Positions 22,529 through 29,583 of a stretch of 32,584 bases of DNA are shown piece after piece. The notes beneath the pieces were generated by a model, which was given only the letters and a program-made list of their open reading frames with translations, did not search any database and was not told the origin of the DNA. Numbering within the stretch: the first letter of the stretch is position 1; every line of letters starts with the position of its first letter. Source of the DNA: UBA4874 sp002399435 (GTDB lineage Bacteria > Bacillota > Clostridia > Caldicoprobacterales > DTU083); NCBI GenBank assembly GCA_036823195.1, contig DAISGI010000028.1, positions 1 to 32,584 on the forward strand, in the 5' to 3' direction. The position numbers and the translations under genes were made by a program.

Positions 22529-23215
22529 TCAATCCGCAGTATTCCATTTATATCCCATGCGTCGAACCGTTACTATTTTTCGTGGCTCACTCGGGTCGTC
22601 TTCGATTTTTGTACGCAGTCTGCGTACATATACGGTAAGAGCATTGTTATCGATATAGCTTCCATTGCAGTCCCATAGTTTGCCTAGAATCTGTTCCGGA
22701 GAAAGAACAAGATCAGGATTTTTCATAAACAGGCACAGCAATTTATACTCACTTGCTGTCAAGTCAAGTTGTTCTCCATTTTTATAAACTTCTCCCTTCA
22801 GCAATTGTACGTTTATACCATTGGAATCTAATTCAGTATCTGTCTGATAAAAGTTATCGCTTCTGCGAAGCAGAGCATTTATTCTCGACAGGAACACCGC
22901 CAGTTTGAATGGCTTTGTTATATAATCGTCGCCGCCAATATCGAGCCCCATTATGATATCCGTTTCTTCATCCGCAGCAGTAAGAAACATAATCGGTACC
23001 TTTGATGTTTTACGGATTTTTTTGCATATATCATAGCCGGAACCATCGGGAAGGGATATGTCCAGAATCACCAGATCATATTTCCCGTCTGTCCATAGTT
23101 TTTCCGCTTCAAGACTGGTACGGGCAATAGCTATCTCATACCCCTGCCTTTTGAGGGCAAAAGATAAACCGCTGATTAAGCTCAAATCATCTTCCACAAA
23201 GAAAATTCGTTTCAT
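22529..23215 (-). CDS. OmpR-family response regulator of the FtsX/ABC module
   Basis: 228 residues. Acidic pair in FFVEDDLSL, phospho-acceptor Asp52 in DLVILDISLPDGSGY, Thr in IMFLTAAD, Lys in ITKPFKLAVFL. The winged helix ends NALTVYVRRLRTKIEDDPSE and VTVRRMGYKWN. It is the first gene of the pair with the kinase. Its target is probably the promoter in the 72-base gap before the ATPase, which has two similar boxes (GTCAGCGTCAT and GACTGACAT on the minus strand), but the match is by eye only. Confidence 0.9.
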   Translation of the reverse strand: MKRIFFVEDDLSLISGLSFALKRQGYEIAIARTSLEAEKLWTDGKYDLVILDISLPDGSGYDICKKIRKTSKVPIMFLTAADEETDIIMGLDIGGDDYITKPFKLAVFLSRINALLRRSDNFYQTDTELDSNGINVQLLKGEVYKNGEQLDLTASEYKLLCLFMKNPDLVLSPEQILGKLWDCNGSYIDNNALTVYVRRLRTKIEDDPSEPRKIVTVRRMGYKWNTAD

Positions 23216-23433
23216 TGGTTTTTACCGTCCTTTATTTTTCTGCGTGACTATCGCCGTCAATGGGGTTCCTCACGTCTCTGGGAATAACCATAGCATACGC
23301 GACTTGAATGAGAATATCAACGGGTTTATCAAAGCTTGTCCTGGCGTCATTGTTTTGTGTATCACTGACATCTTCTGTCCTTGCTCGGCAAATTCGGAGA
23401 TTCATGGATGATTATGATGGTCCACTGGCGGGG

Positions 23434-24357
23434 CTAGCGGAGAGGAGACGAGCGAATCCTCGGAAATCCCACTTTTATCGTGAGGATGTGTTCCTTCAGA
23501 GACACCTCAGCCACCTTGCCATTCATTTTCTCCAGCAGGGTTTTTACGATAGTAAGGCCCAATCCGGAACCGCCGTTGCTCCGGGATTTGTCTGCTGTAT
23601 AGAACCGTTCAAACAAATGACCGATATCCTCTTCCCTCAGATTGGGTGCGGCATTGCGGACGGATAAAAAGGCATGGGATCCGGATTCCTCCAAAGTGAT
23701 TTCCACATTTTCCTCCGCATAACGGGATGCATTGTTCAGCAGGTTCTGGATGATGCGGGTGCAGGCGACTCGGTCGCCGGATATTCGGACAGGATGGTTC
23801 GGAAGATGAATATCAAAGGAAATCCCAAGTTTTTGAAAGGATTCATATTGATCCGCCAGAACATCTCCCAACAATAAATTCAAATCCATTGCTCCTGTTT
23901 TAAGGGAGGCTTCCCGGACATCCAGCACAGATAATTCATATAGATTGTTGATCATGGATTTCAGACTATGCGCTTTATCCTCGGCGGTTTTCAGATATTT
24001 CTCCCGCTTTTCCTCCGGGCATCCCGGATTCCGGGACAATTGCAGGTATCCCAAAGTGGAGGTCAGAGGGGTCCGCAGATCATGGCTGAGGTTTGCAATG
24101 GAATCTTTTAACTGAAGATCGCTGCGGCGTGTGTCGATTCGAAGCTTCCTTTGAAAATCCAGGTTGTGGTTTACCGCCGCGGCAAGTTTACTGGGATCCC
24201 TGTCGACCAATGCTACGGTGACCTTTTTTTCTGTTTTCCCGTCGGTGCGTTCTTCCAGTTGCACGGTGATATCCCGAAGCTGCCTCTTCAGACGAAAAAG
24301 GCGGATTCCTGAAACGAGTGCCAGTATACTTATGACCAGTAACAGTATCCGGATCGT
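23434..24357 (-). CDS. Sensor histidine kinase of the BcrA-like module, with a non-standard start
   Basis: The frame from GTG 24264 would give 276 residues without a membrane anchor. Upstream in frame, with no stop until 24358-24360, it reads TIRILLLVISILALVSGIRL, a good membrane helix, then FRLKRQLRDITVQ. The stretch carries no ATG, GTG or TTG; the first codons are ACG (24357) and ATC (24354), a few bases after AAGGCGG. Either a rare start codon is used or a mutation has broken the start. The rest is intact: linker, His in IANLSHDLRTPLTSTLGYLQ, N box NLLNNASRYAEEN, G1 region with only VRNAAPNLRE (weak), and G2 GGSGLGLTIVKTLLEKMNG. It is last in the run regulator-ATPase-permease-permease-kinase. 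Confidence 0.75.
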   Translation of the reverse strand, partial: TIRILLLVISILALVSGIRLFRLKRQLRDITVQLEERTDGKTEKKVTVALVDRDPSKLAAAVNHNLDFQRKLRIDTRRSDLQLKDSIANLSHDLRTPLTSTLGYLQLSRNPGCPEEKREKYLKTAEDKAHSLKSMINNLYELSVLDVREASLKTGAMDLNLLLGDVLADQYESFQKLGISFDIHLPNHPVRISGDRVACTRIIQNLLNNASRYAEENVEITLEESGSHAFLSVRNAAPNLREEDIGHLFERFYTADKSRSNGGSGLGLTIVKTLLEKMNGKVAEVSLKEHILTIKVGFPRIRSSPLR

Positions 24358-24404
24358 TTACACCGCCTTCTTTCCGTGATTCGCTTCCTATCTTTTTTCT
24401 CATG

Positions 24405-25199
24405 TCATTTTAACTCACATTTACGGAACACACAATAGGCAGCGCTCAGAGGCAGGACAGTCCAGATAATGGCTATGCCGGCTGTCCACAGCGTCTGCGA
24501 GGGAGTCAGTGTTGCATACAGGGCATATCGCATCAGGAAAGCGGGATGCAGCAGCAGGGGCAGGGTCGGTGTCAGCGGGTAGGCCATTCCAGGCGCTTTG
24601 GCCAGCGGAGCTTCCATCGCAGGTAACGTCCAGAACATTATAAGGAGGAAAATTGCGGATACTGCCATGGATTTTGCGGTATCGCGAAACAGGACAATAA
24701 ACAGGATACAGGATGAAAAAGCGCAAAAATCCAGTAGAAGCAGAAGGAAAAGGACTCGTATCAGATAAGGGACCACAATCGCCGCGGAGGGCATGGGGAC
24801 TCTTCCGATCCAGCACAGGGCTGCCAGCAAGACAGGGATCAGCACGGTGATATTGATCACTGTGAAACCGACAATGCACTGGCTTGCGAAGATCTTTGCC
24901 CTGCTGTGCCCTGCAGCGACTTCCAGGTCCACGGTCCGGCTGGAAAACGGCTGGCTGAGCAGCATGGCAGTAAACGCTCCGCTGACGATCATCAGTGGAA
25001 GGATGCAGTCTGCTGCCGCATTCATAAAAAGGCCCGTCCAATCCGGGGAAACCCCGGCGACCATGGGCGTTTCTGTCATATATTGATCCCCGCCCATGCC
25101 AATCAAAAGGAAGGAAAATACGCAGCATATCGCCCAGGTCCACCAGAAAATGGGCTGATGACGCAGCTCGAACCATCTGTGTTTCATTAAATTGCTCAT
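24405..25199 (-). CDS. ABC-2 type permease, second subunit of the BcrA-like module
   Basis: 264 residues; ATG 25199 follows AAGGAGG, ten bases upstream. About six helices: FWWTWAICCVFSFLLIGMGG, CILPLMIVSGAFTAMLLSQP, CIVGFTVINITVLIPVLLAA, VPYLIRVLFLLLLLDFCAFS, KSMAVSAIFLLIMFWTLPAM and WTAGIAIIWTVLPLSAAYCV. Between helices 2 and 3 is FSSRTVDLEVAAGHSRAKIF, the coupling segment that is typical for BcrB/ABC-2 subunits. The first permease stops 15 bases upstream. The two permeases share size and layout and likely form a heterodimer with the ATPase. Confidence 0.88.
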   Translation of the reverse strand: MSNLMKHRWFELRHQPIFWWTWAICCVFSFLLIGMGGDQYMTETPMVAGVSPDWTGLFMNAAADCILPLMIVSGAFTAMLLSQPFSSRTVDLEVAAGHSRAKIFASQCIVGFTVINITVLIPVLLAALCWIGRVPMPSAAIVVPYLIRVLFLLLLLDFCAFSSCILFIVLFRDTAKSMAVSAIFLLIMFWTLPAMEAPLAKAPGMAYPLTPTLPLLLHPAFLMRYALYATLTPSQTLWTAGIAIIWTVLPLSAAYCVFRKCELK

Positions 25200-25214
25200 T
25201 TCGTATACGCCTCC

Positions 25215-25928
25215 TTAACGCAGTTCCGCCCGGCGGAAAGTAAAAATGGAAATCGCTGTGAGCCAGGCGAACCACAATGCTCCGGCCAGGATGCCATAAG
25301 CAGGGGAAATCGTCCCATCTGCCGTTAAAATCAGAAGCCCAGCCGGCAGAATTTTTGACCATATGGCAGTATGGGGACTGTTCAATAAAAGAATCATGAT
25401 AAAATACAGGACGATGGGGATGCCAGTCGTACGGCCAATATCACGGAAGCAGACGGCGGATAGCAGGGGAAGGGCATTGATGGCACATCCTAGAAGGAGC
25501 AGCGACCATACCACACCAAACCCATGCAGAAGATGTTCCGCGGAAATTGCTGTTCCCCATCCATTTTTCAGGGAGCAGAAAAGGATAAGGAGAAACGGAA
25601 AGCAAAACAAAAGAAAGTTTGCCGCAGCTGTAAAAACAATCGTTTTTGCAATCAGAACAGAGCTCCGGCTTCTTCCCGTCATCAAGCCATGGTACAGAGT
25701 ACGGTCGGCAAAATCACCGCCGAGGGAAATCCCCCCGTAAATACAGGCCAGGAGTACGGTTGCGATTTCTTTTTTCATGCATTCCGTCAAAGCAGACTGC
25801 CCGGACAGATCCCACACGGAAGTTCCCGAAAGCATAATCATGTTGAACAGAACGACTGCAATGGAAAGAGCTCCGAAGTTTTTATCGTGAACGAATTTGT
25901 ACCATTCTGTGTGCAGGAGTTTTCCCAT
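25215..25928 (-). CDS. ABC-2 type permease, first subunit of the BcrA-like module
   Basis: 237 residues with MGKLLHTEWYKFVHDKNFGA, the usual cytoplasmic start of BcrB-like proteins, then about six helices (ALSIAVVLFNMIMLSG; VLLACIYGGISLGGDF; TIVFTAAANFLLFCFPFLLI; FGVVWSLLLLGCAINALPLL; GIPIVLYFIMILLLNSP; GILAGALWFAWLTAISIFTF). FADRTLYHGLMTGRSRSSVL is the coupling region. ATG 25928 is next to the ATPase stop with TAGGAGG as ribosome site within the ATPase end. Role: membrane part of an antibiotic/peptide exporter. Confidence 0.88.
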   Translation of the reverse strand: MGKLLHTEWYKFVHDKNFGALSIAVVLFNMIMLSGTSVWDLSGQSALTECMKKEIATVLLACIYGGISLGGDFADRTLYHGLMTGRSRSSVLIAKTIVFTAAANFLLFCFPFLLILFCSLKNGWGTAISAEHLLHGFGVVWSLLLLGCAINALPLLSAVCFRDIGRTTGIPIVLYFIMILLLNSPHTAIWSKILPAGLLILTADGTISPAYGILAGALWFAWLTAISIFTFRRAELR

Positions 25929-25929
25929 A

Positions 25930-26844
25930 TTATCGGCCTCCTATTTTATGAAAGAAATAATCTTCCAGGCTGTCTCCGGCAAGGCTGAGACCTGTCACAA
26001 GCAGTCCTGCCCGGGAAAGAGCCTGCGCCACTTCCTCCATATTGTCCAAATGGTCGTAGAGGCGGACGGTGCCATCCGGCATGACCTGAAAGTTCGTCGT
26101 GAGAAGATTGTTTTCCAGCGTAATTGTTGTTTGGGCGGCATCGTTTGTCTTGATCGCAATATGTCGCCTGCATTTTTCATCCAGTTCCCTCTGCGTCAGT
26201 TCCTCCAGTACGCGGCCCTTGTGCAGCAGGATATAACATGTGGCTGTCTGATACAGCTCATTGAGAATATGGCTGGATACAAGAAAGGTAATTCCTCTTT
26301 CCTGATTGAGCTGCCGGATCAGATCCCGTATCTCCACAATGCCGGATGGATCCAGGCCGTTGATCGGCTCATCCAGAATCAGGAATTCCGGGTCATTGAG
26401 CAAAGCCATTGCGATGCCCAGCCGCTGGCGCATACCAAGAGAAAAGTGACGCACGGCTTTTTTGCCGGTGTCGGATAAGCCCACCAGCTTCAATGTTTTG
26501 CCGATGCAGTCCCGGTTTGGGATGCCGCGCTGAATGCGCTGCGCCTCCAGGTTCTGCACCGCAGTCATGTTTTTATATAGCGCAGGGGTTTCCACCATGC
26601 ATCCAATGCGGGCCCGCTGCCTTTGCAGTTCTTTTGTTCCCGATTTTCCAAACAGCGCCATGCTTCCCTCTGTTGGGAACGACAAGCCAGTGATAAGACG
26701 TATCGCAGTGGTCTTTCCCGCACCGTTTTCGCCGATAAAACCATACACTTCTCCGCGCCGCAGGGAAAGATTGATATGATCCAGTGCCAGGTTGTTCCGA
26801 TATTTCTTTGTCAGGTTTCTTGCTTCAAATATGACTTCTTCCAT
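25930..26844 (-). CDS. ABC transporter ATPase, BcrA-like
   Basis: 304 residues from ATG 26844; the ATG at 26853 touches the GGGAG site and is less likely. Walker A GENGAGKTT, Q-loop segment CMVETPALYKNMTAVQNLEA, signature FSLGMRQRLGIAMAL, Walker B FLILDEPINGLDP (Ile in place of the usual Thr), H-loop SSHILNELY. A C-terminal extension of about 80 residues (IAIKTNDAAQTTITLENNLL and a strand-rich end) is typical of BcrA-type and lantibiotic ATPases. It is the second gene after the regulator (69-base gap). An inverted repeat that brackets the ribosome site may form a hairpin at the start. Confidence 0.92.
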   Translation of the reverse strand: MEEVIFEARNLTKKYRNNLALDHINLSLRRGEVYGFIGENGAGKTTAIRLITGLSFPTEGSMALFGKSGTKELQRQRARIGCMVETPALYKNMTAVQNLEAQRIQRGIPNRDCIGKTLKLVGLSDTGKKAVRHFSLGMRQRLGIAMALLNDPEFLILDEPINGLDPSGIVEIRDLIRQLNQERGITFLVSSHILNELYQTATCYILLHKGRVLEELTQRELDEKCRRHIAIKTNDAAQTTITLENNLLTTNFQVMPDGTVRLYDHLDNMEEVAQALSRAGLLVTGLSLAGDSLEDYFFHKIGGR

Positions 26845-26845
26845 T

Positions 26846-26878
26846 CCGTTCATCTCCCATGCTCTCCATTATGAACGG
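26846..26878 (-). promoter_or_regulatory. Inverted repeat around the ribosome site of the BcrA-like gene
   Basis: Minus strand: CCGTTCAT (26871-26878) and ATGAACGG (26846-26853) form an 8-base-pair stem with a 17-base loop that contains GGGAG. The right arm ends one base before the start codon at 26844. The hairpin could hide or present the ribosome site, or act as a protein site. Confidence 0.4.
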
Positions 26879-26913
26879 CAATTCTCAAGAGTTTCTAAAG
26901 AAAGATGAAATGC

Positions 26914-27591
26914 TCAGGAGTGGACGGCAAGTTTGTATCCGATGCCCCAGACGGTTTCAATAAACTGCTGATCCGGGCAGACAGATTTTAATTTTCGCCG
27001 GAGATTGCTGATGTGGGTATTGACCGCATTGTCATCGTAATGGTATTCTTCCTTCCAGACGCTTGTAAAAAGATTGGCCTTGGTAAACAGTTTCCGCGGG
27101 TTCTCCAGAAACAGTCTGAGTATTTTCATTTCCATTCCGGTTAATGGGACTTCTTTCCCAGCCACGGTGCAGCAGTTGGTTTCCGTATTGAATTCCAGCG
27201 GCCCGGCGGCAAGCAGGGGAGAGGAGCTGCCCCGGCTTCGCCGCAGGTTGCTTTCCACTCTTGCCAGTACTTCCTCATTATCGAATGGTTTGGTGATATA
27301 ATCGTCTGCGCCGGTGCGAAGCATATCAACTTTCACAGACGTTTCTCCCCTGGCGGAAAGGATAATCACCGGAGTGTCGGAAATGCGCCGATAGTGCCGG
27401 AGCAATTCCTCACCCGGAATCTGGGGAAGCATCAAATCCAGCAGAACCAAATCGAATTTCCTGTCTTTCATCGTCCCGTATGCGGAATTTCCTGCAAACT
27501 CTGAAACGCACTGATAGCCATTTCCGGACAGTATGCTGCAAAGCAGCTGGTTGATTTCCTTGTCATCTTCAATCACCAGGATATTTGTCAT
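26914..27591 (-). CDS. OmpR-family response regulator of the BcrA-like module
   Basis: 225 residues from ATG 27591, with AGGTG seven bases upstream. Receiver: ILVIEDDKEINQLL, Asp52 in FDLVLLDLMLPQIPGE, Thr/Ser in VIILSARG, Lys in ITKPFDNEEVL. The winged helix contains NAVNTHISNLRRKLKSVCPD and VETVWGIGYKLA. It is the first gene of the five-gene run ending with the kinase. Its start region lies at the inner edge of a 47-bp tandem triplication, so its ribosome site and ATG are present three times. A distal promoter (TGGTTG, 17 bases, TAAAAT on the minus strand near 27740-27770) is possible but weak. Confidence 0.92.
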   Translation of the reverse strand: MTNILVIEDDKEINQLLCSILSGNGYQCVSEFAGNSAYGTMKDRKFDLVLLDLMLPQIPGEELLRHYRRISDTPVIILSARGETSVKVDMLRTGADDYITKPFDNEEVLARVESNLRRSRGSSSPLLAAGPLEFNTETNCCTVAGKEVPLTGMEMKILRLFLENPRKLFTKANLFTSVWKEEYHYDDNAVNTHISNLRRKLKSVCPDQQFIETVWGIGYKLAVHS

Positions 27592-27729
27592 GCTCCTGCA
27601 CCTTTCCATTTTTCAATCATAGGAGTCTCTTTTGTCATGCTCCTGCACCTATCCATTTTTCAGTCATAGGATTCTCTTTTGTCATGCTCCTGCGCCTTTC
27701 CATTTTTCAGTCATAGGAGTCTCTCTTCC
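27589..27729 (-). repeat. 47-bp tandem triplication carrying two complete overlapping micro-ORFs in the regulator leader
   Basis: Three units (27589-27635, 27636-27682, 27683-27729) differ at only a few bases. Read on the minus strand each unit contains the ribosome site AGGTGCAGGAGC or AGGCGCAGGAGC and an ATG (27591, 27638, 27685). From 27685 and 27638 a 16-residue peptide can be read, MTKENPMTEKWIGAGA and MTKETPMIEKWKGAGA, and each ends in TGA that overlaps the next ATG as ATGA. The last ATG is that of the response regulator. So the duplication of a start region created a chain of coupled small frames. Confidence 0.85.
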
Positions 27730-27845
27730 GGTTTCCATTTTATCATTTTGTAAAGGCCGCAACCACATATTTATAAAATCATTGTAATTTCACTTCTGAT
27801 ATGATACAAGTATTGTTATAAACATCAGGAAAGGAATGGAACCTA

Positions 27846-29402
27846 ATGACAAAGATCATTTATGTCCCCCTGGATGAAAGGGCCTGCAACTATATTTTTC
27901 CACAAAGTCTTGCCCGGATGGCCGATGGGGCGGAGCTGCTGGTCCCGCCGCGTGAATATATGGGGAAGATGAAAGCGCCGGCAGATTATGAGCGGATCTG
28001 GCAATGGATCTTTCAAAATGCACCGGATTGTGAGTATGCCATACTTTCCGTGGACACTCTGGTTTATGGCAACATTATCAATTCACGGATTCATCACCGT
28101 TCCCGTGAGGAATGTGAAAAGACGCTGGACAACTTCAGAAAGCTGAAGGAACAGAATCCAGCCTTGAGAATCCATGCGTTTAACCTTGTGGCCAGGGTGG
28201 CAGCCTCCAATGATTCCCATGAAGATCCGGATTATTGGGAAAATTACGGTAAATGGATCTGGCGTTATGCCTATCTGAAGGACAAAATTGACCGCGGCCA
28301 TGCCAGCGATGAGGAAACGGCCGAGCTGCCAAAGCAGACTGCCCGGATCCCGTCAGAATATCTGGAGGATTTTCTGGCGCGCCGGAAAGTGGACCGTTTT
28401 GTCAACCTGTATTGTGTTGACCTTGTGCGGGAAGGGATCTTTGATCTTCTCACCATACCCAAGGATGATACGGCGGAATATGGGTATGCAGCCATGGATC
28501 AGTCCGCCATTGCCAAAAAAGTCCGGGCGGAAAGACTGATGAACCGGGTATTCGTTTATCCGGGCGCCGATGAGGTAGGATGTGTGATTTTTGCCCGGGT
28601 TCTGAACCTGATTCATCACTATACGCCCCGTGTCTATGTTCGGTATTCTTCCACGCTGGGACCGGCGATTGTGCCTCTTTATGAGGACCGTCCCCTGAAT
28701 GAAAGCATAAAGTCGCAGATTACTTCCGTCGGAGGCATCCTGGAAGATAATCCGGATCGTTCCGACTGTATGCTGGCGGTTAATTCTCCGGGGAAATACA
28801 TGATTGAATCTGTCCATCAGGAGACCAAGGACCTGACATTTTCCAGTCATATCAACATGCATGAATTCCTGCGGTATATCGGGTACTATGTGGACAATTA
28901 CCAGAAAGCCGTCGGCCTTGCAGAGGTCTCGGTAAGCAACGGCTGCGAAAATGAATTCATGGATTATGCCGCAATCTCCGGGGTATTGGATCAGGTGCAG
29001 GCAGTAGGCGGCTGGAATACTTCGCAGAATACCATCGGCGTGGTTCTGGCCCAGACAGTTCTGGCTTCTCTTTATGATCGCTTTCAAAAGAGCTACAGAC
29101 AATTCCGGCTCTCGGAGGAATTCAAGCTGCGCAGTATTGTCTGTGACTGGCTTTACCAGTCCAACGTTCTCCGCTCCTTTTTGAAGGAGACAAAAGGGAA
29201 GCTCGATCCATTTGCATTGGGAGAAAAGCGGGAGGCGACCTGCAGCTATTTCAGGGAGCATCTGGATGAGCTGATTCATCTGAAATTCGGGGGAAAATAC
29301 AAGGGCGCCGATATCGTCCTGGACCACTTGTCTTTTGACTGGGACGGTGCAAACTTTATCAATCTTCATGTTTCTCTGGAAAACATAAAAATGCCGGAAT
29401 AA
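27846..29402 (+). CDS. DUF4127 family protein
   Basis: 518 residues, usual length for the family, no signal peptide or membrane segment. The start IIYVPLDERACNYIFPQSLA with its PLDERP-like motif, LLVPPREYMG, AILSVDTLVYGNIINSRIHH, AFNLVARVAASNDSHEDPDY, VFVYPGADEVGCVIFARVLN, YVRYSSTLGPAIVPLYEDRP and VSVSNGCENEFMD are hallmarks of DUF4127. The activity is unknown; the acidic and His residues of the DER, SVD and GADEV motifs suggest a metal- or sugar-binding enzyme. A GGAAAGGAATGGA stretch before ATG 27846 acts as ribosome site. It is divergent from the regulator operon and convergent to hcp, so likely monocistronic. Confidence 0.9.
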   Translation: MTKIIYVPLDERACNYIFPQSLARMADGAELLVPPREYMGKMKAPADYERIWQWIFQNAPDCEYAILSVDTLVYGNIINSRIHHRSREECEKTLDNFRKLKEQNPALRIHAFNLVARVAASNDSHEDPDYWENYGKWIWRYAYLKDKIDRGHASDEETAELPKQTARIPSEYLEDFLARRKVDRFVNLYCVDLVREGIFDLLTIPKDDTAEYGYAAMDQSAIAKKVRAERLMNRVFVYPGADEVGCVIFARVLNLIHHYTPRVYVRYSSTLGPAIVPLYEDRPLNESIKSQITSVGGILEDNPDRSDCMLAVNSPGKYMIESVHQETKDLTFSSHINMHEFLRYIGYYVDNYQKAVGLAEVSVSNGCENEFMDYAAISGVLDQVQAVGGWNTSQNTIGVVLAQTVLASLYDRFQKSYRQFRLSEEFKLRSIVCDWLYQSNVLRSFLKETKGKLDPFALGEKREATCSYFREHLDELIHLKFGGKYKGADIVLDHLSFDWDGANFINLHVSLENIKMPE

Positions 29403-29501
29403 AAGCGGAATGGGAAAGGTCAGGATCCGGACCATTTTATAGGGCCATAAAGCAAAAGCGCGCAGCCTGTGGACAACTTTCTGTATTATGTCGTCCCGGA
29501 C

Positions 29502-29583
29502 TGCGCACTTTGTGATTTCAGCTGCGCACTTTGTGATTTCAGCTGCGGCTTTGTGATTTCAGCTGCGCACTTTGTAATTTTAA
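29502..29583. repeat. Four tandem copies of a 21-bp repeat at the 3' end of hcp
   Basis: The unit TGCGCACTTTGTGATTTCAG plus C is repeated at 29502, 29523, 29544 (20 bases, one lost) and 29564 (diverging at its end). The last copy covers the hcp stop codon (29580-29582), so the array lies just after the coding part on the hcp strand and before the DUF4127 stop region. No T run suited to termination is seen. It is not a CRISPR array: there are no spacers. Confidence 0.9.

Noticed and set aside
23216..23433. Plus-strand frames between the regulator and the kinase (for example from 23308)
   Set aside because: They run antisense into the kinase gene, lack a ribosome site, and the peptide shows no family I can name; the 218 bases are probably spacer or debris.
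24421..25362. 313-codon minus-strand frame across the two permeases
   Set aside because: Overlaps both real permeases in another frame; the product is rich in Arg/Pro/His without hydrophobic segments.
27589..27729. Repeats as a CRISPR array
   Set aside because: Units are contiguous without unique spacers and no cas gene is present; the same holds for the 21-bp array at 29502-29583.
28353..29435. 360-codon minus-strand frame opposite the DUF4127 gene
   Set aside because: Shadow frame; the plus strand carries all conserved motifs and the ribosome site.
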